A stretch of DNA of 64,000 nt from Amoebidium appalachense (lineage: Eukaryota; Ichthyosporea). Shown in pieces: positions 24,873-39,186 of this stretch. The position numbers and the translations under genes are program-made. Location of the stretch: the NCBI GenBank assembly GCA_963693365.1, contig CAVNZM010000004.1, positions 13,702,001 through 13,766,000 on the forward strand, in the 5' to 3' direction. Below the pieces are notes generated by a model that did not search any database, had not been told where the DNA came from, and worked only from the letters and a program-made list of their open reading frames with translations. The stretch's first letter is position 1. Every line of letters starts with the position of its first letter.

Positions 24873-27311
24873 GGGAGAGAGAGAGAGAAAACGGGGGGGC
24901 CCAGCCAAGAAAGGGCATTGCGAGCCAGGCGAGGCTTCAAAAGGGTAGAGGCCTTGGGATCGGCACATTTCCCGACGACACGAAAAACAAACAGTATCAC
25001 TTGAAATGGTCAGTTGACCCAGGCACACAAGGTAAAACAAATGCCGCATGGGTCTCGTGTGCAGAACAGTGTGCATGGCTACTGCATGGGCAGAAGGGGA
25101 GGGTTACGATGCATACAGTGCAGTGTGATCGCTACTGTGTGCATGGGCACTAGGTGCACTGGTACCGGGTGGATAGGTGCTGTGTGCATGCCTACAGCGT
25201 GAATGGTGATGTATGCAATGGGTACTAGTACTGTGTGCACGGACACTGTATGCAATGGGTACTGCGTGCACGGACACTGTATGCAATGGGTACTGTGTGC
25301 ACGGACACTGTATGCAATGGGTACTGTGTGCACGGTCACTGTATGCCATGGGTACTGTGTGCACGAACACTGTATAAGTGGGTACTGTGTGCGCGGACAC
25401 TGTATGCAACGGGTTCTGTGTGCACGGGCACTGTATGCAATGGGCACAGTGTGCACGGACACTGTATGCAATGAGTTCTGTGTGCACGGACACTGTATGC
25501 AAGGGGTACTGTGTGCACGGACACTGTATGCAATGGGTACTGTGTGCACGGTCACTGTATGCCATGGGTACTGTGTGCACGGGCACTGTATGCAATGGGC
25601 ACTGTATGCACGGACACTGTATGCAATGAGTTCTGTGTGCACGGACACTGTATGCAAGGGGTACTGTGTGCACGGACACTGTATGCAATGGGTACTGTGT
25701 GCACGGTCATTGTAGGCCATGGGTACTGTGTGCACGGGCACTGTATGCAATGGGCACTGTGTGCACGGACACTGTGTGCAATGAGTTCTGTGTGCACGGA
25801 CACTGTATGCAAGGGGTACTGTGTGCACGGACACTGTATGCAATGGGTACTGTGTGCACGGTCACTGTATGCCATGGGTACTGTGTGTACGGGCACTGTA
25901 TGCAATTGGCACTGTATGCACGGGTACTGTATGCAATGGGTACCTGTGTGCACGACATACCTGCTCGGGGACGGCAATGCAGACCTTTGGGGCACTGGGC
26001 AGGTTCATGCGCTGTGCCTCAGACACATAGTTCTTGAACCCCGCCTTAACCTCATCTACCGTGGCTGGTTTGCGCAACTGCATTCACAGGGGGGGGGGGG
26101 GGGGGGGGGGGGAGGGGGGGGGGGAAATGGAGGAGGCGAGCCCGAGCCATGTAGGGGTTAAAACTCGGCACAAAGAGCCCAACCTCAGAAGGGTCCAAAT
26201 CATGCACACAGTACACATGTTCTGACCCATTCACCACACGCCCGAAACTCAGGCTAAGATATGCCGTGTCTGTTTTCAAAGTGGGTTAACCGTCTTGCAG
26301 AGGGGAAGATGGATGTGAAATGCGACACACTACTATACTACATATTAGTATTAAGTCCATGTCAACGCGGACAACAAACCCAAACGTGGGGGGAACGGCT
26401 GTTACAAGCACGACCCTGGGGTGCAAGCAAGAGGCAGCATAGTTGCAAGGTGTGACGGAGGACAACATGCAGCCCACGGGATAAAGGTGCACATGGAGAT
26501 GGGCCAGGCGAAGAAAATGAACAAATGTAGAGCAGGCTTATGGTTGAATGTGTGTACAGAGATGGAGAAGGTGAAGAAGTGTTTTACAACGGACCGGCCG
26601 ATATCCGTTAGACTTTCCCGCCCCTGTTTCCCCCTTGCCTCTCCAGCTCACTCATGCACTGCTGGTTCTCTAGTTCCAGGCAAGAATGCCCCTCCCCTCC
26701 CCCCCTGACACCCCCCCACCCACAATTCTCGTAATATAGGCTACCCCCCCCCCCCCCTCTCCCCCCGGTCCCCATCCCCCCCCCCTCCCTCCTCCCCGGC
26801 CTTAAAAAAAAAGCCAACCCCCCCCCCCCCAAAAAAAAAGAACCAAGAAACCCATACCTTGACAGAGACGCACTCTGTGTGGCCATCAATGACCGGTACA
26901 CGGTTGCAGTGTGCGCTGATCTTGAACGATGCATTCTTGAATCCGCTGTTGTCAAACGTGCCCAAGATCTGTGGCCCAGCATTGGCCCGTCAGTTCGTGC
27001 ACTGAGTGCCGCAATAGCCCTTGTCCTCTCGGACGAAAATACCATTTGATGTGTATGTAAATATTCCAGCATAACCCATGTCCCTCGAGTGTCAACACAC
27101 TCTTGCCTTGTGCATTTCGAATTTAGCACGTGTTTCCCCTTACACCTCCCAAGGCCCTCTCACCCCCTGGCTGACCCACGCCATTATGACACCACCCTCA
27201 AGATTCTCTGCCTTTTCCTCCTAAACCATTAACATTGCCACTACCGCCACCACCACCACCGTCACCAACCACAAAAACACGCTCATACCCCCCCCCCCCC
27301 CCCCCACCACC

Positions 27312-27346
<35 letters not shown>

Positions 27347-27551
27347 TCTGGGGCTCCATCTCCATCTTCTCCTCCTCGCCCGAGATGTATGGCACGACAT
27401 TGCCCATGATGTCAATAGAGGGCACACCGGGATAGCCGGCACCACTCACAGCCTGCATGGTGGTGACCATCACAAGGTCCAGACCAAACAGGTCGTCCAG
27501 CACCTTAAGCGGCACACACAGCCCTAACAACAGTTAGTGAGCATATGCGTG

Positions 27552-27585
<34 letters not shown>

Positions 27586-30541
27586 TGGGGCAAGGGGAGG
27601 GGACGGGAGGGGGGGGAGCGTCAGGGGGGTGCACTATGAAACGAGACCAGCGAGGGCGATAGGAAGGCATAAGCAACCTCGGACGGGGGTGGGAGGTTGC
27701 AGGCAGGGGGGAGGGGGAAGAGGGAAGGGGCAGGAGGGAGTGGGTGAGAGGCCATAGTCATAGGGCCTCGGGGGGATGGCGGGGAGGAGGGGGGGGGGGG
27801 GGGGGGGGGGGATGTATGTGTTAGAGGGTTGGAAATATGGAGGAGACAACAAAGAGCAACAACAAAAACTTCACAAAAATGAGAGGTGTGCAGGCAAAAG
27901 ACACTTGAACAGAGCCCATCATCAGGGGGGTTCCTAAGCCTCCACAAAAGCATGGGTTTCGACTCGGGGGGAGGGGGAGACATGGGACACACATAACACG
28001 TGTTTGTGCTTGTGTGTCTGTGTGTGTCTGTGCCTACCAGTGGACGAGCAGTTAGCGTTTGTGACGATGAAGCCCTTAGTCAGGCCCTCTGCGTTGCGCT
28101 GCTGTGTGATGATGTCCAGATGGACGTCGTTGACTGTGGGCACCACCAGCGGTACATATTGCTGCAGCCACAACGTGTCAGTGCCATGCTTAGCCATGGG
28201 TTCTGATGTGCCATGGAGGACACCGCGTGACACCTCCAGCACGGTGCTGGCCAATCATCAACCACCACACTCACGTGATACTGGCCTCGGCATAGGCACA
28301 AGAGCCTGAACATTTTTCCGAAGCCTAAATATTGAGATTTATACACACCGTTAGTGTACCCCCCCCTCACCCCCCCCCCCCCCATCGCCACCACCACCAG
28401 CATAAAACCAGAACCAGAACGGCAAGCACAGTGGTAGACCAGGTGCTGGTGGTGGAGGAGAGGGGGGAGGTTAGGAACAACATAAAATGCCTTGCAAGAC
28501 ATGAAGTTCACAATCACAACAAATAACACATGCAGGTGGGGGTTATGGTGTTCAGTCAACAAGTAAACATCAGCTTGACTCTGGATCGTGTGCTTGTGCA
28601 TGAATGCATGTCTGTCGTGCTGGAGATCGTGGGGGCAGGGGGAACCGAAAAGGGAATGTGCATACATCATAGCGGTGATTTCTGGAGTTGCTGAAGACAC
28701 CCAGGCCGGCCTTGGCCATCTCCGATTCTGCAAACATAACTGGTCAGCACTCTTCCCTGCAACAATGCAGGCCCCAACAAGCAAATCACTGCCCTCCTCC
28801 CCCCCCCCCCCCCCCCCCCGGCCTCTCCCTCCCTTCCCCCAGTCTGTGGGAAAGGGGAGGCTCCGGGTGTGGAGCACAAACCAGATACAACACCAATAAA
28901 AACCCGCACACCAGCCGCACCATGAATGCTCCAGGCGTAAACCAAAGCCCTTCCACACCACGTGCACATAGCAAACAAGCACGCACCAATCTCGCCGGCC
29001 ACCGAGCTGTCGAGGCCCGAGAAGACGACCCTGCAGTGCTTGAAGTGCTCGCCCTTGCACTCGGACACCACAATCGATGCCACGTGCTCGGGGATGGGCG
29101 TGTCCAGCTTCCACGCCTTGGCTGCAACGCTGTATGGGCTGCCTGCAGACCTACCAGCGTCCAAAAGTCAGAAATCTGAGCACTCAAGCATAACTTCCCA
29201 CAACACACAAATGCAGGTGTGTGTGTGCGCGTGCGTCACACACACACACACACACACACACACAAGCCTGCCTGTGCCAGCTGATTGACCTTTCCTCCTG
29301 CCCTTTCAAATGCCATGATACCATTGAATAGACCAACCCCCCCCCCCTCCACCCCCTTGGCCCCCGGGCCCCCGTATACCTTATCAGTGATTCTACCCTT
29401 TGTATGCAGACCAAATCATGCCAGAGATCACGATTCACTTCTCAATTTCTTGCAGAAGCCCGTTCACCATTAATCATGTTCCTACATATTGTCGAATGAA
29501 TACTGAATAATTACCAAAAAACTATTGTTTGTACCTGCATCTTTCTACCCTCTTCCATGCTCCTTCCATAAAAAGTCTTCTAAGACACTATTCGAACACC
29601 ATTATTCGCTTAACTATCGGTTTGCTCTCTCTCTCTCTCTCTCCCCCCCCCCCCCCCTCTCCCTCTCCCCCCCCCCCCCTCCCCTCTTACTCAACCACCC
29701 GCACAGAAAGCTCCGTCTTCCCCCTCTCCCCCTCCTTCCACACACCACACACACAGCATACATGGTATACACCCCCTTACAACCACTCTCCCCCGAGAAC
29801 CCCCTTCCCCCCCCCCCCCCCCCCCCCCCCCCCTTCCCCCCTCCTTGTGACCAGCAGATATACAGAAGTACTCAAGCAAATACCATCCCACCCACACACC
29901 ACCTACTTACACAAACAGAATGGGCCACACACACACTTTGACACCACCCCTAACACTTCCTGCTCGTCCCTCCCGACCCCCCTTCCCTTTTTCCCGCTTC
30001 TGTCCCCTAAACAGGATTCACACCACTTCCGTGACACAGGGAAAAGAAAGGGAAAGCAAGTGATGTCTCCGTCCTTGCGATGAAAAGCTTTAGTGATTTT
30101 ACAAAAAACTTTACAGGAAGCGCGCAAAGCACGGAGAGGATTCAACAACCTCATCGTGAGGTGCATTCACCGACACATAAGGCACCAGCAAGCCGAAGAA
30201 TACTACTCCGACAAGACGGGAGCACACCGCATCAGCAAACAATGCAGATTGAATTCACACACATGCACCACACTCGGTCGCCTGCCGCCCGTTTTCTTCA
30301 CTACCCTCCCTTCCTCATCTCCCCCTTCCCCCCCCCCCCCCCCCCCCTACCCCCACCCACACCCATCCCCACTCGGCCTCCTTTTCCTTGTTGAGCTCTT
30401 CTCCATCACATACCTTTCGCTTGCGCCAAGGGCAGCAATCTCGAACCAGGGGTGGTCTGCCAAAAGCTGCACAAACCGCTGGCCTACCATGCCAGTAGCC
30501 CCAAGGATACCGACCTTAATTTTCTGTGCAGGGGGCGCCAT
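24328..30541 (-). CDS. asd: aspartate-semialdehyde dehydrogenase
   Basis: Eight exons in transcription order: 30541-30414, 29150-28987, 28727-28666, 28161-28038, 27523-27345, 26968-26858, 26077-25961, 24516-24328; 357 residues, the usual length for the fungal/archaeal-type enzyme. It reduces aspartyl-4-phosphate to the semialdehyde with NADPH, the branch point to Thr, Met, Ile and, in some lineages, Lys. The N-terminal nucleotide fold shows [11 protein letters not shown] (11-21); catalytic Cys 156 lies in [21 protein letters not shown] holds the substrate-orienting Gln (about 183); the acid/base His is in DGHTE (about 249). The C terminus RPQPRLDR...[11 protein letters not shown] matches the family. 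All eight exons join in frame with GT-AG sites. Intron 7 contains a 31-bp minisatellite that begins at its donor. Metazoans lack this enzyme, so its presence is informative about the organism. Confidence 0.95.
24606..24670 (+). repeat. poly-T / poly-G junction tract
   Basis: About 24 T followed by about 28 G, next to a (GT)n array at 24520-24576, all within intron 7 of ASADH. Confidence 0.9.
24744..24822 (-). repeat. SINE-like element, truncated 3' end
   Basis: Only the last ~60 bases before the poly-C tail remain, nearly identical to 23157-23216, flanked on both sides by poly-G on the + strand. Confidence 0.6.
25205..25950 (+). repeat. 31-bp minisatellite in ASADH intron 7
   Basis: About 24 copies of a 31-bp unit containing TGTATGCAATGGGTACTG and TGTGCACGGACAC; successive units start at 25247, 25278, 25309 and so on. 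Variants form a higher-order pattern (for example TGAGTTCTG and CAAGGGGTAC versions recur). On the transcribed strand the array starts almost immediately after the exon 7 donor site. Translation of the array is a shadow; the array is intronic. Confidence 0.9.
26093..26290 (-). repeat. SINE-like element, diverged copy
   Basis: Poly-G (poly-C tail on minus) at the left, then words matching the family middle: on minus, CTGAGTTTCGGGCGTG and GGTGAATGGGTCAGAA in the same order and spacing as the A- and B-box-like words of the other copies. Confidence 0.45.
27793..27970 (-). repeat. SINE-like element, diverged copy
   Basis: Poly-G left end, shared word CAGAGCCCATC(A/C)TCAGG followed by GGTTTCGAC, as in 23254-23305. 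A more diverged fragment probably exists at 28495-28540. Confidence 0.45.
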
Positions 30542-32162
30542 TTTCTAAGATTACTATGAGTGGCTGTGTGTATGTTTCTTCTTGACTTGGAGAGGGGTGT
30601 GCTGTGCTTTTTGTAGCCACCGCATGACTTGGCTCTGATGTCTGAGCCGAAGCACGAGGCTCCGCCGCCTTCTAGACTTTTTAGTAAGGGGGTCCAAACC
30701 TTTTGAGAAACTTTTCCAAGGTTCCGATCGGACGATTCGGACCGGATCGGTGGTGATTTTTAAAGCTTAGTATTAAATTTTGTATTACATGTAAGGAAGA
30801 ATCGTCGCATAGAATTGCAGTGTAAAATAGCTTTTAACTCGATAAGAACAAAGCACTATAGCTATCATGTTGAAGAAACCGTACATGTAGTTATACAAGG
30901 TTGACCGCGGGCTGCACTATTTCGTTACCCATAATGTGAAACTCTCAGGTATCGTAGTACGCACTTGAATTTTGGTTAACTCGTAGAATTTTTTTTATAT
31001 CACTAACTATCATTGCCTTTTAAGTATGCCGTGCATACTTTCAACCGACGGATTTCTGTCATTCAAAAGAAAAGTCATTACATAAAAAAAAACTGAAACT
31101 CTCACACTCTCAAATCGTCAGAGGTTTAGGGTGATTAAGGGCGTCTGACACAGGCTTGATATGCACCAATCAAAAGCATTCGCAAACTTCCTATCATGGC
31201 ATATCACACCTGATCAGCTATCCTCGCAACCAATCGCTTTCCGCGGCCACCACTGGCCTTTTACGTAATCCGAGTCACTGAAAAATTCGAACTCGGATAT
31301 CCTGGGATTTTTTCTACGTACCTACCCGTAGGCTGCACTGAGATCTGACTCTCACGACTGCAGCTCGAGCTCAGAACTGCACAGTATTACAGTAAGCGGC
31401 TTATGCATGCATGTATAGGCTGAGCTAGGTGCCATGTATATGCACATACATGCACTGAAGACTGCAACGTTGGTAAATTTCCTTGGCACGATCAAAATGG
31501 CATGTGCATGGTGCCGCGCGATTCAGGTGCCAACCACCGCTAAAAAAATAGCTGTTTTTTTTATAGAAGTTGTTAAGGGATCCCTTAATCATTTGTTACC
31601 ATTACCTACGCTCTATGACGGTACCAGTACTTGCGTACATTCATTTGTCTAGCTGAAAATTCGGAAATGGTGGGTGGCCAATGACCTACATTTTTTCCTT
31701 TCCAATTTGGGTACCGACCCCTCAGAAGAGACACCATTAAATTCATCAATTACATGATTTGTTCTCAACACCAGCACAGCCGAGTGAGAGCCACCAAAAG
31801 GGTATAGCACATAAATTTCAATACCTGTGTATGCAAAGAGCCAACTTGCAATAAGCCTGACAGTGTGCACAGACCAACATGCAAAGTAAACGTCCCAAAA
31901 AAAAAAAAAAAAAAAAAAAGAGAGAGAGAGAAGAAAAAAGGAGAAAATACAGGAACGCTCATGCCATACGTGTGCAGAGTAAACGGGACCGGCAACTATT
32001 TCACCTCGCTTTCATGAATCACTCGTCATGCCGGAATACGTTCACCCTATATATATATCGGCTGTTTGACAAAACGGGGCCCAGAACCAATTACCATTCT
32101 TGTTTTTGGAACCCTCAACTAAGTGCACGCCATGCATAATAGTTGCAGCAAGCACATCGCCT
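30542..32162. promoter_or_regulatory. ASADH upstream / PGDH downstream spacer
   Basis: 1.6 kb with few simple repeats compared with its surroundings. CCAAT-type words occur at about 31168 (ACCAATCA) and 31229 (ACCAATCG), 600-700 bases from the ASADH start. A poly-A run lies at 31897-31919. No extra gene seen. Confidence 0.4.
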
Positions 32163-32382
32163 TCAGTAGAGAATACGTGTGCGAATAGAGTGGGGGAGCT
32201 GTGCAATGGCGTGCTTAATCTCCTTGCTGACCGTGCGGTCGAGATTGATCATTGTGTAGCCGATGGGGCCCTGCGTGGACAGCACCTGCGCCTCCACGTT
32301 GACATTCTCCAGCACTCGGTTGATGTCCTGTGTGTGTGCGCGCGCCATGTACCAGTGTGCAAGAGGCGGCCAGAGCCACGGA

Positions 32383-32463
<81 letters not shown>

Positions 32464-32862
32464 GGGAGGTCAGTACTGAAAACATCAAGCAGACGTATCC
32501 TGTAAAATAACATGCCGACACGGTATGCAGTCAACCGAGCATTCAAGGCAACACAGAAGTGTGCAATAGATCCTCGAACAGATAAAACAAGCGTGTGGTG
32601 GCAGACTGGCCTAAAACCAAATACATGGATACACCAGTCCCTAGATCGGCGCCCTGGAGTGGGGCTTGTTGTGCAGAGCAAAGCATTAGCCAAGGAAAAG
32701 TGGGGAGGGCGGACGGGAAAGCTAAAGAGAGAGAGCAATGGAGAGAGATGGGAGGGCGGATGGGGAGAGCGGGAGGGATCAATAGATGCAGGGAGTGAGG
32801 GATGGAGGGAGGAAGGGGCACCGCCCGGGGGGGGGGAGGGGGGAGGGGGGGGGGAGAGACCG

Positions 32863-32897
<35 letters not shown>

Positions 32898-32931
32898 GAG
32901 AGAGAGACCGCCGGGGGGGGGGGGGGGGGGG

Positions 32932-32966
<35 letters not shown>

Positions 32967-35133
32967 AAGAGAGAGAGAGGGTATAGGCAGAAGGGGTTGG
33001 CATACTCTGAGCACACCGGGCACGTTGTGGTGGCAGTTGAGAATGCGGTGGGTGTTGGGGGTAGGGGGCAGGTCGACGGCAGGGAAGTTCTGTGCCTCCA
33101 ACCTGCAGTGATTCATGTGTCAGTCTAAAGCTGCCTGGTGCCACTGCAGGCATCATGGTCTTCAGTCTAAGGGTTACTGCAGAGAGCCCTATAGCACGTA
33201 GTTACTCGGTCACTGGACCGGTTGCAGAAAAAAACATCTGGTGCCTCTTGTTATGCTTCATTTTTCTCCCCCTTGTCAGATTTCGGGAGCAAACAAACCG
33301 ATCATCGACCCCAATGGATCTGGAATTCAATGCGCCGATTGGTTAATCTGACGTAAATTGATCGATGAGCCCCCCTAGCTAAATTTGCAAATCGCAGATC
33401 CCCTGAGAGCAAGTCAACTTATGACCCCTGATATTGAGATTTTGTTATGAAAACCGATGATTTTGGTATAGTGACCTGGGGGTCTCCGAGTTTCGTTGCT
33501 CATATATAGAGGGGTTGTCCTTTTATTGCAAATTTGCCAATAGGCAGATCTATTGGGGTCGATGATCGGTTTGTTTGCTCCCGAAATCTGACAAGGGGCT
33601 TTACCTTAATCGCATGGTGGTGGTGGTGGTGGTGGTGGTGGTGGTGGTGGTGGTGGTGGTGGTGGTGGGGGGGGGGGGGGGGGGGACAAGCAAGAAAGGC
33701 CAACACACAAATCACAAAAATTGGGGAATGAACATCACTTAGCATCATTGAACATCACAGCTTTCAAGCTACCTTTAAGCGCCCATATGGAGGGAAGAAT
33801 GTGTTTTGTTTTGTTTTTTTTTTTTTTTGGGGGGGGGGGGGGGGGGGGAGGGGGGGGGGAGGGGGACGTACGTGGTGCCCTCGTTGACAAACTTGATCAG
33901 CTTGCCGGCCACCTCCACACCAATGGCTGCCTGCGCCTCCTCCGTGGACCCACCTGCACCAAACACACTCAGGCCTCACTCCGTCCAAGGTTGCATACCC
34001 CCCCCCCCCCCCCCCCCCCATCAACCCACCTTTGGCTTCAACTACAAATACACGCAGAGAACAATCGCTGCACCATATCTGTACACCCGCACATACAATG
34101 TCTTGCGTGGTACTGATAGTTGTCAACAAACCAACCCCATCCCCGGCGCCCCCCATCCTCCCCCAAAGCACACGCACACACGCAAGCACACATGTCACCA
34201 CCACCACAACCAGCAACCCCCCCCCCCCCCCCCCCCCCCCCCCAACACACACACACACACACACACTCTCTCTCTCTCTCCTCCCTGTCCCACCACCTCC
34301 GCACACACAATCACACACACAATGCCCCCATAAAACACCAACAAGGCAGCTACCGATATGGGGGGTGAGCATGACGTTCTTGAGGCCCCGCAGGGGAGTC
34401 TCGAAACCCAGGCCGTTGCCCTTGGGCTCTTTGGGGAACACGTCCACATAGGCCCCTGCCAGGTGCCCGGATTGGATGAACTCCGCAACAGCCTCAATCT
34501 CAACCTGAAAGGGGGGGGGGGGGGGGGGTTGGGTATGCAGAAAGGCGATCATGTTTTCACCGGGCGCAAAGAGGACGGGCAGAGGGGGAGGGGAGAGAGA
34601 GGGCGGACATGACGGAAGAGAGTGTGATAGGTACAAGATATAACGGCTGCCCTGAGAGGACAGGTGACACGTTGGACTGTAGGTTGTGTGTGTGTGTGCA
34701 CCGGGGGGAGGGGGGGGGGGGGGGGGGGGGAGGGGGGGTAAAGGGGGGGAAGGGGGAGGATCGATGATGAATGGCCGGCCATTTGGAGTGGGCTGGGAGG
34801 TTCAAGCAGCATCGGTACATTATGTATTACGTGAAGGTACACGAACAACCTGATGCAATGTGTGTGACATAGTATGCAAAAATGATAGAGAAAAGGTCAA
34901 GTAAATAATGCTCCGGAACATTTCAGGAGCGGCATGCAATCATATCATGAAGAACACAGATGGGGGGGGGGGTTACATGCGAATGCATGTGCTCAGTCGG
35001 TTCGTATGGGGTGGGGTGGGGGTGGGGTGTAGGTGGTGGGGGGGAGACAGAAGTACACATTCATAAAGGATAGCAAATATAGAAGTTATGAAAAAACGAG
35101 AACACACATTGTATGCATCATAAGCAGAAACCG

Positions 35134-35228
<95 letters not shown>

Positions 35229-35370
35229 GGGGGGGGGGCACACCCTTCCCCTGATCCTTAAACCACACATATCCCCCGGCCCCACTTCACCCCCTCTTAC
35301 CACCTTCAAAGAGGCTGCATCAAGTCTGCACACAGAGACCAACAAATCATGCCACAAGCAAGATTGCCAG

Positions 35371-35407
<37 letters not shown>

Positions 35408-36515
35408 AACACACACACAACTCTTTCTCACTCAGTGTTCCTTTCTTCTTCCCCCCCTCCAGCCACTCCACGTGTGTGTGTGCACGTACCACGTTGCCTC
35501 GGCTGGCATTGAGCAGGAAAGAGCCAGGCTTCATCATTGCAATCTGCTCCTTGCCTGTGCACACCCTGTGGTTAGCTATGGGGTGGTGGAGTGGAGGAAG
35601 CAAGGGGGGTGGGAATACCGACCAAAGCTAATAATGGGGGCTGGGGAGGGGGTGTTTCTGTTTGTGAATGGAGCAGACACTTGGCACATAAGGCACACGG
35701 TAGCAGGTGGAGAGACTAAACACGAATAGATGGATAGACACAAACTGTGGCAGTTGGCACTAAAAGCCTTGTTCTTTTTTTTTTTTTTTTTTTTTTTTTT
35801 GGGTGTGTGTGTGTGTGTGTTTGGGGGGGGGGGGGGGGGGGGGGGGAGGGGGGCACGGGAAAAAGGGGGTGAGTGGCATGTGTGTGAGTGTGAATGTGAG
35901 TGTGAGTGTGAGGGTGTGTGTGTGGGTGTGTGAACGTGTGTGTGCTTGTGCCCGTTTTGGGGGTTGCGGCAACCCCGGGGGGGGGGGGGGGGGGGGGGGG
36001 AGGGGGGGGGAGGGGGTGGCCATACGAATCATGTATGCAGTCTCCGGGGTGGCTGGGACGTGCAGAGAAACGAAGTCGGAGGTCTTCAGAAGTGCCTCCA
36101 GAGAATCTGCCGCAAATGGAAGTCAGGCCAGCTGTGCACACAGTAGTGGTCCCACCCAGACACACAGGAAACACAGTATTACCCACACCCTCCCTTGTTC
36201 CTGACTGGGGAGTGCAGCAATACCATGCCACGTGCACAACACAATGGTGCGGTCTAATGAAATGGCTGCAGGGCTAGCTGCTTGGCCCATGCTCCTAATA
36301 CGACATCAAAGGCGTAACAGGAAAGAGGGTAATATGAGGTGTGAGACCATGCAAGTTCATGGCCCACAGGCAAGGGGCCGGGGGGGGGGGGGGGGGGGGG
36401 GGGGTCATATGGTTGACGAAGGAAAAGAAAAAGAGTGATAGCTGTGGCAGGCGCACGTGCAGATGGCGCCTGGGTGTGCCCAAGACACCTGAGGATGGAG
36501 AAAACACAAGTCTGT

Positions 36516-36549
<34 letters not shown>

Positions 36550-36698
36550 CTCGAGGAGTGGGCAAGAGAGATGGCCAGTCACAAATAGAAGCAATAGCCA
36601 ATGTATCTTTGAAAAACGGACGGTGGCAGAAGCGTTGAGTGAGAAGAACAGGGGCAGTGTAGGGTGGGGGCAAAGCACACAGTTTGTGTGTATGTGTG

Positions 36699-36756
<58 letters not shown>

Positions 36757-39136
36757 GAAGGGAGTCTATACCGGCCTGCTTTGAGTTGCCCAGGGAGAGC
36801 TTTGGCACGATGTCGTGGAAGATGACCCGCATGCCCATGGACTCGGCCAGCACAGACAGCTGCAGCCCACAGTCAGTGCTCATACAACCCCCCCCCCCCC
36901 GGGCACCTCCCCTCCAGCATATCATCTTTGCCACCCAGTTAACTTGTGTGTACTGCTCCATGCCGCTTATCACACCCCCTTCCCCTCATCCCGTCTACCG
37001 AAAAAAGTGCACACACACACACATCCCAGTTCAACTTTGGGGTAAGTACATACACGCAGCATCCCCTCCCTTCTACAGCCTCTCTCCCTGCCTTTTTAAA
37101 CCCCCACCATTCCCCTGCTCTTTAACCGCTCAGTGTATTAACGAAGGGTAGGAGGCTCTCACCTGTGAGCCGATGTGGCCATAACCGATGATCCCTGTGT
37201 GGGAGTGTGTGGTTGCAAGGGAAATATGGGTGGAAGAGAAAGTCGGGAAAAAGGGGGGGGGGGGGGGGGGGGGGGGGGGAGGGAGGAGGGGGGAGAACGG
37301 GGGGGTCAGTCATTTCCTGCCTCCGAGGAAAGAGACACAACACATTTGGTATGAAATCTGACAATGCAAGAACCCTATATGCAGTGAGTGTATGTGTGGG
37401 TACATGTGTGTCGGGAGGAGGAGAATGGGGGAAGGGGGTGTTGGGAATTACGGAGTGAGTGCCTGGTGTGCATGTGTGAATGTCTCTTTCTTTCTCTCTC
37501 TCTCTCTCTCTCCCCCCCCCCTCCCCCCCATCTATCTCTCTCTCTTTCTCTCAGTGTGTATGTTTGTCTTTTGTGTGAGTCTTCGAGCAGCTAATGGGGT
37601 GAGGAGGATGCGGTGGGGGGTTTATACCGAGAGTCTTGCCACGGATCTCAAGGCAGCCCTTTGAGACCTTTTGCCAGTTGCCGGCATGCAGCTCCATGTT
37701 GCGGTCTCCCAGCTGACGCGCCAGAGAGATGATCTGGCCAATAATAAGCTCCGCTGCGTATCCATATATGATTAATACATGACCAGGGGAGGAACAAAGG
37801 GAGGGCAGATAGTCATGTGAGGGACGGGGAGATTTTGTGTGTGTGTGGAGGGGGGGGGGGGGGGGGGGGGGACCGCAACGGATATCCATCCGTAGATGTG
37901 TGGATGCTGAACCACAATGGCAGTTATGTCGTATAGGCCAAACAAGACGCCTCAACAGGTGGTCAGCTTTGTACATGAGAGCATGTTTAATACAGGATAT
38001 AAACCGTGTGTGTGTGTGTGTGGAGGGTATGTTCGTTGAAAGAAAACAATGTTTAGGCGTGTTCGCTAGGACAGCAGTAGCGGGTAGAACGGGTGGGGCT
38101 TGAGGTCAAGGGAGTTTTTCTTCCACGAAAACACACTACCGAGTACGTGTACCCCAAGTAGCAATGTCTGAACTTCGTGTATGTGTATCTGTGCATGAGT
38201 GTGCTATCAGGCTAGGGGTGCTGGTACTATGCAGAGGACACTCACCAACACTTCTGCTGTTGGCATACGGCGAGTTGAAAACGGGAACCTGGAAAGTAAA
38301 CAAGTTAACATTGTTAGTGCATGCCAAAAACGAAGGAAAGCAAGTAGGGGAGGATATTAACTTACCGACCAGGCCCTGCAACCGAATCTACGGTGTGATT
38401 AATTTCCCTATCCAACATTTCACCATATTCCTTCACAGTCAATGACCCCTCCCCCGTTCCCCCCTCTCCACACAGCCGTATGTACACACACACCAACACC
38501 TCCCCCCCCCCCCCTCCTTACATACCCCCTTTGCTGCTGCGGCCGGCATGTCGACCTGGTTGGTGCCGATGCAGAAGCAGCCAATAGCAAGCAGCCTCTC
38601 GGCCTTCTCCAAGACCTCCTTTGTGAGGCTCGTTTTGCTCCTGCATGCCACACCCAGCACTCAGCAGAGAATGCTACACGCCCCATGCAGAATTTACATA
38701 TTTGCCTTCGTGCCACTGCCACAATTATCCACTTACTTCCCACTGCAATCTCATGCACCAACATGGCAGCCGTTAACCGTCTCCATCGCCCTCCCCCCCC
38801 CCCCCCCTCCCCCCGGGCCAAGGGTTCGTCACTTGTCTTTGAGCCTTACTAGTCAACCTTCCAGGACTAGGCTGTGGTGCCATCTGCCAAGCTCAACACC
38901 CTCTATTCCGGATCCCTCTCTCCATGCCCTGTTTAGTAACCCTGAAGCAGACAAGCGCAGGTGCAACCACTGCGAACGAAGCCTCCTCCCCCCAACCCCC
39001 CCCCCCCCCGGGCAATCCCCCTCTCCTCCCCCCCCCCCCTTCCCTCCCCCCCCCCCCCCCCTCCACCCCCAGAATTCTCCTCTCCTACCTCCTCACACAC
39101 ACAAACCAAAGGGCACGTACGCAAGGAAACGCGCAC

Positions 39137-39186
<50 letters not shown>

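Noticed and set aside
25205-25950. CRISPR-like regular repetition
   Set aside because: Units are contiguous 31-bp tandem copies with no unique spacers, in a eukaryotic intron.
25079-25961. Long open frames on both strands across the 31-bp array ([22 protein letters not shown] repeats)
   Set aside because: The array lies wholly within intron 7 of ASADH; the 31-bp unit shifts frame each copy, giving periodic peptides in all frames by construction.
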